Shown: in pieces, positions 1 to 5,001 of the stretch | How positions within the stretch are numbered: the stretch's first letter is position 1 | Layout: each line of letters begins with the position of its first letter | From: Cocleimonas sp. | Lineage (GTDB): Bacteria; Pseudomonadota; Gammaproteobacteria; Thiotrichales; Thiotrichaceae | Length of the DNA: 6,290 nt | Direction of reading: 5' to 3' | NCBI GenBank assembly: GCA_023145535.1 | Contig: JAGLDQ010000225.1 | Location: 1-6,290, forward strand | Translations under genes and position numbers: made by a program | The notes under the pieces: generated by a model | Told to the model about the DNA's origin: nothing | Database searches by the model: none | Seen by the model: only the letters and a program-made list of their open reading frames with translations

Positions 1-158
1 GTATTAAGCAAGGAAAAATCACTAAGGTAATAATCAATCTGCCGTTCATTCCCTGCGGAAACAAACTCCTGATAAGAAAGCCAAAAAGTATTGAGCCATG
101 TCACTGCTACCGCTATGATAATGGAAACAATAACCAGCAGGAGCCCTTTAAAATTCAC
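1..158 (-). CDS. lptC: LptC, LPS export protein (N-terminal fragment, cut by window edge)
   Basis: LptC is the single-pass inner-membrane bitopic protein that joins LptBFG to the periplasmic LptA bridge and passes LPS along. Only the first 52 codons are visible; the gene continues past position 1. I chose the GTG start at 158-156, which overlaps the kdsC stop codon in a GTGA 4-bp overlap, typical of translational coupling. The visible protein starts MNFKGLLLVIVS and has one hydrophobic segment (about residues 5-25), the N-terminal membrane anchor. It is followed by a short periplasmic stretch with IDYYLSDFSL (41-50), which resembles the conserved start of the LptC beta-jellyroll domain (DYYL..F). 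The position directly after kdsC is the standard place for lptC in Gammaproteobacteria. Identity rests on gene order, topology and this short motif, since most of the domain is outside the window. Confidence 0.85.
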   Translation of the reverse strand, partial: MNFKGLLLVIVSIIIAVAVTWLNTFWLSYQEFVSAGNERQIDYYLSDFSLLN

Positions 159-700
159 TTTAGGTAGCTATCTAATAAGATATGCAATTTGCCTTGTGCT
201 TCCAGTAGCATCTCACAAACTTCACGCACCGCACCACATCCTCCGCGTTGTTGCGATACCCAGTCAGCCTGTTTTAGCACAAACCAATGTGCATCCTGTA
301 CCGCAATAGGGAGGCCGACTTTAGACATAACGGGTAAATCAATCACATCATCACCCACATAGGCAATTTGCTCAGGAGATAGGCCTGTTTTGGCGAGTAA
401 ATCTTTAAATGCAATGCGCTTATCGCTATATCCTTGATAAATCATATTGGGCGATAAATTTAAATTGGCAGCGCGATGATTCACTAATTCAGATTGGCGA
501 CCTGTAATAATGGCAACCGCAATGCCCGCTTTTTCTAGCATGCGTAGACCATGCCCATCTTTAGCATTAAACGCTTTGTATTCTTCGCCGTTATTATCAT
601 AAAAGAGTGTGCCATTCGTGAGAACACCATCAACATCAAAAATAACCAGCTTGATATTTTTAGCCGCCTGTGGTGCTTTTTTTATGATTGTATGGCTCAT
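155..700 (-). CDS. kdsC: KdsC, 3-deoxy-D-manno-octulosonate 8-phosphate phosphatase
   Basis: KdsC is a cytoplasmic HAD-superfamily phosphatase that removes phosphate from Kdo-8-phosphate to give Kdo, the inner-core sugar of LPS. The 181-residue length matches the capless (C0-type) KdsC family, which works as a tetramer. HAD motif I is FDVDGVLTNG (21-30), with nucleophile D22 and acid/base D24. Motif II is ITGR (65-68, T66). The motif III lysine is probably K94 in YSDKR. Motif IV is VGDDVIDLPVM (115-125) with Mg-binding D117/D118. The C-terminal GGCGAVREVCE (153-163) corresponds to the family's GG-GAVRE tail, which lines the neighbouring subunit's active site. The ATG at 700 lies 16 bp after the kdsD stop with an AGGAA-type sequence upstream. 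The stop overlaps the lptC GTG by 4 bp. All key residues are present, so it should be active. Confidence 0.96.
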   Translation of the reverse strand: MSHTIIKKAPQAAKNIKLVIFDVDGVLTNGTLFYDNNGEEYKAFNAKDGHGLRMLEKAGIAVAIITGRQSELVNHRAANLNLSPNMIYQGYSDKRIAFKDLLAKTGLSPEQIAYVGDDVIDLPVMSKVGLPIAVQDAHWFVLKQADWVSQQRGGCGAVREVCEMLLEAQGKLHILLDSYLK

Positions 701-716
701 TATTCCTATTAATTCC

Positions 717-1688
717 TTAGATAATTCCTGATTTTAATAAATCATGCATATGCAAAATACCCACCGCTCTATTTTTTGAATCGACGACAGGGAGTACCGT
801 GATTTCATGCTCTTGCATAATATTTAATGCACTTACTGCAAGGTCATCTGCATGTGCCGTAAAGCAATTCATTGATGCGCGTTCGCCAATAGTGGTTGTT
901 GACATATTCGTTCCATCTTCAAAGGCTCTTCGTAAATCCCCATCGGTAAAAATGCCGAGTAACATATTCTGACGATCAATTATTAGCGTGGTTCCCAGAT
1001 TTTTCTTGGTCATTTCGATAATCGCATTAACCAGCAAGGTATCAGAAGTAACAAGCGGTGTATCTTGTCCATCATGCATGATTTCCTTTACGAGCACCAA
1101 TAAACGTCGGCCTAATCGTCCGCCAGGGTGAGAGCGTGCAAAATCTTCTGGCGTAAAATCACGTGCTTTTAGTAAAGCAACCGCTAGCGCATCACCCATA
1201 ACCAATGTAACCGTTGTGCTAGAAGTGGGTGCAAGATCAAGCGGACAGGCTTCTTTTTCTACCCCAATATCTAAATGAACATCCGCTAACTTTGCCAAGC
1301 TTGAGTTGATATTCCCCGTCATGGCAATAACTTTAGTATTTTGACGCTTAATGACCGCTGAAAGTATTAATAATTCACTGGTTGAGCCAGAATTTGAAAT
1401 AGCAATGACCACATCATCGGAAGTAATCATGCCTAAGTCGCCATGTAAGGCTTCACTAGGGTGGACAAAGAAGGAGGGCGTTCCGGTGCTGGCTAATGTT
1501 GCGGCTATTTTATTGCTGATATGACCCGACTTTCCCATACCGGTGATAACGACACGTCCTGTTGAAGCTAAAATGATTTCACAGGCCGCATCAAAACTAC
1601 GATCAAGGCGCTTAGCAAGTGCCTCAATCGCTTTCTGTTCATCTTTGATGACTTGTTTTGCAGAATGGATAAAAGCGCTATCACTCAT
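717..1688 (-). CDS. kdsD: KdsD, D-arabinose 5-phosphate isomerase (SIS plus two CBS domains)
   Basis: KdsD interconverts ribulose 5-phosphate and arabinose 5-phosphate, the first committed step to Kdo. The 323-residue protein has the usual layout: an SIS sugar-isomerase domain (about 35-175) followed by two CBS domains (about 205-258 and 268-322). Visible signatures are TGMGKSGH (49-56), HPSEALHGDLG (76-86), SNSGSTSE (98-105), LAPTSSTT (152-159) and ARSHPGGRLGRRL (184-196). The residues matching the E. coli catalytic set K59, E111, E152 and H193 are all present as K53, E105, E146 and H187, at a constant offset of six. The CBS signatures GIFTDGDLRR (245-254) and GILHMHDLL (310-318) are clear. 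The ATG at 1688 is 27 bp after the yrbG stop with no obvious Shine-Dalgarno, so it may rely on coupling. The paralogue gutQ or a capsule kpsF is excluded by its position next to kdsC and lptC. Confidence 0.96.
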   Translation of the reverse strand: MSDSAFIHSAKQVIKDEQKAIEALAKRLDRSFDAACEIILASTGRVVITGMGKSGHISNKIAATLASTGTPSFFVHPSEALHGDLGMITSDDVVIAISNSGSTSELLILSAVIKRQNTKVIAMTGNINSSLAKLADVHLDIGVEKEACPLDLAPTSSTTVTLVMGDALAVALLKARDFTPEDFARSHPGGRLGRRLLVLVKEIMHDGQDTPLVTSDTLLVNAIIEMTKKNLGTTLIIDRQNMLLGIFTDGDLRRAFEDGTNMSTTTIGERASMNCFTAHADDLAVSALNIMQEHEITVLPVVDSKNRAVGILHMHDLLKSGII

Positions 1689-1715
1689 AGTATTATTTAG
1701 GGTTTTAGTGGTGGG

Positions 1716-2696
1716 TTACACATTGACTGTTTGATAGTAAAGCAATCCTTGGTAAGCAAAAAAGAGTGATAAAAAGACAATGCCATTCCACAGAATGATT
1801 TTATTGCGGGCGGCTTTATAGCAGCCGATACCAAAGATAATCAATAGCACAGTAACGCCAATCATAATGGGCATATCTCGTGTTAAAACAGGCTCTGAAA
1901 CAATGCTCGGCGCAATAAGCCCTGGGATAGCAAGAACACCTAAGGTATTAAATAGATTTGAGCCAACAATATTACCAATGGCCAAATCCGTCTCACCTTT
2001 TCTAGCACTACTGATTGTCGCCGCGAGTTCAGGTAAGCTGGTTCCAATAGCAACAATGGTTAAGCCTATTATCAAATCACTAATACCGAGTTCAAGAGCA
2101 ATATTTGAAGCACCCCATACCAACAGCTTTGAGCTGAACATTAACAGTAACAGACCCGCAATCATCCAGATAAGTGATTTTTTCAATGGCATTTCAGCGG
2201 GTAGCTCATCAGCACCTTCTTCAAGCAGGGGATCATGTGCATTGCTGGATTTTTTAGCGGTAAGCATCATCCACGTAATCGTGGCAAATAAGCCAAAGAG
2301 TAAGATAGCACCATCCAGTCGGCTAAACTCGCCATCACTCAGTAAATACCAAGCAAGAAGCCCTGCGATAAGCACGAGAGGTAACTCTTTCTTAATAATT
2401 CCAGAATGAATAGGTAAAGCAACGAGTAAGGCGGTTGCGCCAAGAACGAGCGTGATATTGGTAATGTTTGAACCGATGGCGTTACCAATGCCCATTTCGG
2501 CATTTCCCTGTAAGGCAGCAGAGGCTGCAACCAGCATTTCAGGCGCTGATGTGCCGAGTCCAACAATCAGCATGCCGATAATAAGGGGGGATATGCCCCA
2601 GTGTTGAGCAAGACTAGCAGCACCATCAACAAATTGATCAGCACTCCAGATTAAAATAATAAAACCGAGAATAACAGCAAGTATAAATATAAGCAT
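1716..2696 (-). CDS. yrbG: YrbG-type CaCA-family sodium/calcium antiporter
   Basis: This is an inner-membrane cation exchanger of the CaCA superfamily, with two homologous halves of about five helices each. The protein has 326 residues, essentially the length of E. coli YrbG (325). Alpha-repeat 1 shows GLGTSAPEM (46-54) and GNAIGSN (71-77); alpha-repeat 2 shows AIGTSLPEL (216-224) and GNIVGSN (241-247). E53 and E223 are the expected ion-coordinating acids. Hydrophobic segments fall at about 2-19, 36-57, 75-95, 104-120, 127-146, 174-194, 205-225, 243-262, 275-293 and 301-320. An acidic hydrophilic loop (about 148-172) joins the halves. The start MLIFILAVILG matches the family's immediate entry into helix 1. 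The ATG has no Shine-Dalgarno and sits 4 bp after a C7 tract. Ion specificity and the reason for its linkage to kdsD are not shown by the sequence. Confidence 0.93.
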   Translation of the reverse strand: MLIFILAVILGFIILIWSADQFVDGAASLAQHWGISPLIIGMLIVGLGTSAPEMLVAASAALQGNAEMGIGNAIGSNITNITLVLGATALLVALPIHSGIIKKELPLVLIAGLLAWYLLSDGEFSRLDGAILLFGLFATITWMMLTAKKSSNAHDPLLEEGADELPAEMPLKKSLIWMIAGLLLLMFSSKLLVWGASNIALELGISDLIIGLTIVAIGTSLPELAATISSARKGETDLAIGNIVGSNLFNTLGVLAIPGLIAPSIVSEPVLTRDMPIMIGVTVLLIIFGIGCYKAARNKIILWNGIVFLSLFFAYQGLLYYQTVNV

Positions 2697-2900
2697 TGGC
2701 GGGGGGGTATTTGATTGTTATAAGAGAGAAAGGAGTATACATTATTTTTATTGGAAGACTTTAGATAGTTATAAAATAAGCATAGTCCAGCCTTTGTTTA
2801 GAATAGGTTTCATAAAAAGGGCATTTTAACTCCAGATAAGTGATCAAATACGCTTTTCATAACTTCAGTATTAGCCTCCGCTTTTCTCTCGGCTCAAGGT
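2697..2900. other. nrdB-yrbG intergenic region
   Basis: This 204-bp stretch separates the nrd block from the yrbG-kds-lpt cluster. It is AT-rich and I see no credible gene in it. On the minus strand there is a TATACT hexamer (2739-2734) that could serve as a -10 for yrbG, but no good -35 lies 16-18 bp upstream. Other AT-rich hexamers (TATAAC at about 2773-2768) are equally weak. I found no strong GC-rich stem followed by a T-run that would terminate nrdB; the AGCC/GGCT pair just after the nrdB stop is only 4 bp. A short direct repeat GAAAAGCG occurs twice on the minus strand just after nrdB. It is likely, but not shown, that a promoter for the envelope cluster lies here. Confidence 0.5.
2701..2707 (-). 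repeat. C7 homopolymer tract in the yrbG leader
   Basis: Seven consecutive C residues on the coding strand (G7 on the plus strand) occupy the place where the yrbG Shine-Dalgarno would normally be, separated from the ATG only by GCCA. It is the longest G/C homopolymer I noticed in the window and stands out in AT-rich surroundings. The tract is visible directly; any effect on expression or length variability is inference. Confidence 0.9.
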
Positions 2901-4181
2901 TTAATCCCAGTTCAAAGCCCCACCTGTCTGATATTCCGTTACCCGCGTTTCAAAGAAGTTTTTTTCTTTGCGCATATTCGCTTGTTCATCGAGCCAAGGC
3001 GTGCGGTTTTTTGCACCAGGGAAGGGTTCTTCAAAACCTAGTTGCCTTGCGCGGCGATTGGCTATAAAACGAAATTGCTCCGTATGGTCATCGGCGGTAT
3101 AGCCTAGTATTGGATTGCGTAGAATATACTGCGCATAGCTAATTTCTGCCGCTTCTGACTCATCCCACATATCACGAATTGCTTTAGGGTCTAGCGTGAC
3201 ATCATTTTCAAGCATGATTTGTTTGACGACACGAATACCGAAGGAAGCGTGTAGCACCTCATCGCGCATGATATATTGTAGTTGCTCGGACGTTCCCTTC
3301 ATTAATCCACGGCGCTGGAGTGAGAAGATGGGAGTGAAGCCATTATAAAACCAACAACCTTCAAAAATACCAGCAAAAAAGCTGTATGCCATGACGAAAC
3401 TATTTAATTCATCCGCATTTGTGAGATCCATATCACTCCGCATCACAGAGTTTAAACGGCGATTGGCTAGTTGAATTTTTCCGTTGATGGCGGGCACAAC
3501 ACGGTAACGATTATAGATTTCGCCTTGATCTAAACCAATGGTTTCAATGCAATGTTGATAAGTCCAAGTGTGTAATGCTTCTTCGTAAACCTGCCTTGCT
3601 TGATAAATTTGTAGCTCAGGCGCGGTCATTTTTTCCATCACGGCCAGACCAATATTTCGCATAGCTAATATGTCCGATGTGGTGAGGTAGGCAAGCACAT
3701 TTTCATACACATGTTTTTCGTTATCTGTCAGGCTGTGTTGATAGTCATGCACATCCTGTGCCATGTTGATATCGAGCGGTGTCCAGTGGTTTTTATTGGC
3801 ATTAAGAAAATATTCCCATGCCCAAGGGTATTTAAAAGGAGCAAGTTGGTTGACATCAGCTAAGCCATTGATAACTCTCTTGTCTGAGGCAACGACAGCT
3901 TTTGTCTTTAAGTGTGCATCGGCGTGTTTCTGTGCTTGACTTGGCGTTGCCAATGAGCCTATTGCAGCAGTATGAGCAGTCTTTTTTGTCGATGCTTCTT
4001 CTAAGTTATCCACAGAGTTACCCACAGGGTCTGATTCTGTGGTATTGGCTTCTTTTTCGCTGATTTTATTTTTCTTTTTTGTCCCTCTATTCAGCACCTC
4101 ACTTTTGGCATAAGACTCTGCTAATGTGTTTATTGGCTTGCTATTTTGTTTGTTACTGAGCGGATCATCCCAATCAATCAT
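2901..4181 (-). CDS. nrdB: NrdB, class Ia ribonucleotide reductase beta subunit (R2)
   Basis: NrdB houses the diferric-tyrosyl radical that initiates reduction of ribonucleotides in NrdA. The 426 residues comprise a polar, probably disordered tail (1-105) and a ferritin-like helical domain (about 106-395). All expected ligands are present at a constant offset of 86 from E. coli R2: D170, E201, H204, E274, E308 and H311. The radical tyrosine is Y208 (EALHTWTY, 202-208). The second-half motif is RDEVLHASFG (306-315). The C-terminus, with RVTEYQTGGALNWD (413-426), is the NrdA-binding tail, and Y417 is the likely radical-transfer tyrosine. Length and both termini resemble Pseudomonas-type NrdB rather than the shorter E. 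coli protein. The ATG at 4181 follows an AGAGGT ribosome-binding site and is only 2 bp after the mqsA stop. nrdA is not directly adjacent, because a toxin-antitoxin pair intervenes. Confidence 0.97.
   Translation of the reverse strand: MIDWDDPLSNKQNSKPINTLAESYAKSEVLNRGTKKKNKISEKEANTTESDPVGNSVDNLEEASTKKTAHTAAIGSLATPSQAQKHADAHLKTKAVVASDKRVINGLADVNQLAPFKYPWAWEYFLNANKNHWTPLDINMAQDVHDYQHSLTDNEKHVYENVLAYLTTSDILAMRNIGLAVMEKMTAPELQIYQARQVYEEALHTWTYQHCIETIGLDQGEIYNRYRVVPAINGKIQLANRRLNSVMRSDMDLTNADELNSFVMAYSFFAGIFEGCWFYNGFTPIFSLQRRGLMKGTSEQLQYIMRDEVLHASFGIRVVKQIMLENDVTLDPKAIRDMWDESEAAEISYAQYILRNPILGYTADDHTEQFRFIANRRARQLGFEEPFPGAKNRTPWLDEQANMRKEKNFFETRVTEYQTGGALNWD
4004..4027 (-). repeat. Tandem 12-bp repeat forming two DnaA-box-like sites inside nrdB
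   Basis: On the coding strand CTGTGGGTAACT is followed directly by CTGTGGATAACT, identical at 11 of 12 positions. Read on the plus strand, the second unit contains TTATCCACA (4006-4014), a perfect match to the DnaA box TTATNCACA. The first contains TTACCCACA (4018-4026), one mismatch away. The repeat encodes V-G-N-S / V-D-N within the low-complexity NrdB tail, where protein constraint is probably weak. DnaA boxes upstream of E. coli nrdAB regulate that operon; whether DnaA binds here, inside the gene, is inference. Confidence 0.6.
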
Positions 4182-4183
4182 TG

Positions 4184-4606
4184 TTATACCTCTAACGATT
4201 CAAAATTTGCTAAATCGGATAGTTTATTAAAGATGAAGGGTTCTTCATCCGCTAAGCGGATTAGTTTATCCATAGCTATACTTTGACTTATTTCGCCGCG
4301 CTCATATTTTGAGAATGCATTTTTCCCTCCGCCAAAAATAATGGCCGCTTTTTCTTGAGTTAAACCCAGTTTTTTTCGAATGTGACGAATTTTTTCACGG
4401 CTAAGTAGGCCGTCTATTTTCTTTTTTGCTTCACGTATTTCAATTTCATTTTCTTTTATTTGAGTCGGAGCAATAAACTCCTCATTACATGTATTGCAAG
4501 TAGTGTATTTAATCAATACATTATAGTGTTGAGTTTTGTATTGATATGCTTCTATTTCTTCGTGTTCTAAAACACTGTTTGATTGGCAGAAGTGACACCT
4601 GTTCAT
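4184..4606 (-). CDS. mqsA: MqsA-family antitoxin (zinc-binding N-terminus plus HTH)
   Basis: This 140-residue protein has the two-part architecture of MqsA, the DNA-binding antitoxin and autorepressor of type II MqsRA systems (E. coli MqsA has 131 residues). The N-terminal half has two CxxC pairs, C4/C7 and C37/C40, spaced to bind one structural zinc. A charged linker with EIEIREAKKKIDG (53-65) follows. The C-terminal HTH-XRE domain (about 70-122) contains RKKLGLTQEKAA (77-88) and the family hallmark FGGGKNAFSKYERG (91-104). N96 corresponds to DNA-contacting N97 of E. coli MqsA; R101 is replaced by K100. The ATG at 4606 follows GGTGAG at 5-nt spacing and lies 41 bp after the toxin stop, giving the toxin-first order characteristic of mqsRA. 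Hand-counted GC is about 32-38% in two blocks, lower than nrdB. Its stop is 2 bp from the nrdB ATG. Confidence 0.88.
   Translation of the reverse strand: MNRCHFCQSNSVLEHEEIEAYQYKTQHYNVLIKYTTCNTCNEEFIAPTQIKENEIEIREAKKKIDGLLSREKIRHIRKKLGLTQEKAAIIFGGGKNAFSKYERGEISQSIAMDKLIRLADEEPFIFNKLSDLANFESLEV
4188..4193 (-). promoter_or_regulatory. nrdB Shine-Dalgarno embedded in the 3' end of mqsA
   Basis: AGAGGT lies 6 nt upstream of the nrdB ATG and contains GAGGT, a perfect match to the anti-Shine-Dalgarno core. It is formed by the last sense codons of the antitoxin gene (Leu-Glu-Val), whose TAA stop is 2 bp before the nrdB ATG. This fixes the nrdB start and makes translational coupling to mqsA likely. 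Confidence 0.8.
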
Positions 4607-4632
4607 TTTAACTCACCATCCGTTATAACCTC

Positions 4633-4650
4633 TGAGTCATCATAGACTCA
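4633..4650 (-). other. Hairpin-forming inverted repeat over the mqsR stop codon
   Basis: TGAGTC and GACTCA form a perfect 6-bp stem around a 6-nt loop (TATGAT on the coding strand). The first three bases of the left arm are the mqsR TGA stop codon. No T-run follows, so it is not a convincing intrinsic terminator. It could slow ribosomes or RNases between toxin and antitoxin cistrons, or it may be chance. Confidence 0.4.
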
Positions 4651-4956
4651 AGATAAATGAAAAGAAGAAAGAGAAAGAGTCAGCTGATTATCAATAAGAG
4701 ATAATTTTATATACAAACGATCAACTGAATTATTTATTTTTGGGTTTTTATAATTAAGAATATAAGCATCATAAAAAATACCATTATAATCATGAGATGT
4801 TTGGAAATCATTATCGGTCAAGGTTAGTAGACTATTTTTAACGTCTGCTAATTCATAACCTAAGTTAGAAATATCTCGTTGTACCTTACGACCATGATAA
4901 AAAACCTTATCTTCTCGGACTGCTTTGCTAATATCGCTTAGGCTATAGTGTGACAT
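4648..4956 (-). CDS. mqsR: MqsR-family toxin, divergent (putative mRNA interferase)
   Basis: MqsR is a RelE-like mRNA endoribonuclease that cuts mainly at GCU in E. coli. This 102-residue protein is close to the E. coli length (98) and is followed by an MqsA-type antitoxin. Similarity by eye: YSLSDISKAV (4-13) matches the N-terminal helix, NLGYELADV (31-39) the 'LG' helix, LTLTDNDFQTS (44-54) the LSESDFYKS region, FYDAYI (61-66) the WQDVYR region, and RLYIKLSLID (80-89) the VYLKITVI strand. E. coli residues reported as important, as I recall them, are K56, Q68, Y81 and K96. By my alignment only Y81 is kept (Y82); the others become T53, Y62 and S97, so activity or mechanism may differ. The ATG at 4956 has AAGGA at 6-nt spacing. 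Hand-counted GC is about 22-35% per 60-bp block, the lowest of the genes sampled. Family assignment depends on the partner as well as the sequence. Confidence 0.78.
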   Translation of the reverse strand: MSHYSLSDISKAVREDKVFYHGRKVQRDISNLGYELADVKNSLLTLTDNDFQTSHDYNGIFYDAYILNYKNPKINNSVDRLYIKLSLIDNQLTLSLSSFHLS

Positions 4957-4973
4957 TTGACTTCCTTTAAATC

Positions 4974-4986
4974 AACCATTATGGTT
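4974..4986 (-). promoter_or_regulatory. Palindromic operator-like site for the mqsRA module
   Basis: AACCAT-A-ATGGTT (coding strand) is a perfect 6-bp inverted repeat around one central base, 17 bp upstream of the mqsR ATG. E. coli MqsA binds palindromes with AACCT and AGGTT arms, so the AACC/GGTT outer arms fit what this antitoxin should recognise. A further GGTTA half-site (5001-4997) lies upstream and pairs with the TAACC that overlaps the left arm of this palindrome. The palindrome is directly visible; binding by this MqsA is inference from the family. Confidence 0.7.
4978..4983 (-). promoter_or_regulatory. Candidate -10 hexamer for mqsRA within the operator
   Basis: CATAAT, one mismatch from TATAAT, sits in the centre of the palindrome. 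It would place a start site near 4970, leaving a short leader containing the AAGGA ribosome-binding site. No good -35 is found at 17 bp; TTGTCA, at the 3' end of nrdA, is 22 bp away, which is too far. The call is therefore weak, but an operator over the -10 would suit autorepression. Confidence 0.35.
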
Positions 4987-5001
4987 AGTTTTAATTTAAC
5001 C

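Noticed and set aside
91..309. 72-codon plus-strand open frame over the kdsC end and lptC start
   Set aside because: It is antisense to two recognised genes and has no domain or ribosome-binding site.
1867..2409. 180-codon open frame on the plus strand opposite yrbG
   Set aside because: It is wholly antisense to a well-recognised antiporter gene, has no recognisable domain, and its composition reflects the reverse of membrane-helix codons.
2821..2900. Intrinsic terminator after nrdB
   Set aside because: The only pairing found near the stop is a 4-bp AGCC/GGCT stem with a long loop and no T-run, too weak to call.
2840..3067. 75-codon plus-strand open frame over the nrdB 3' end
   Set aside because: Most of it is antisense to the conserved NrdB C-terminus, and nothing in the product is recognisable.
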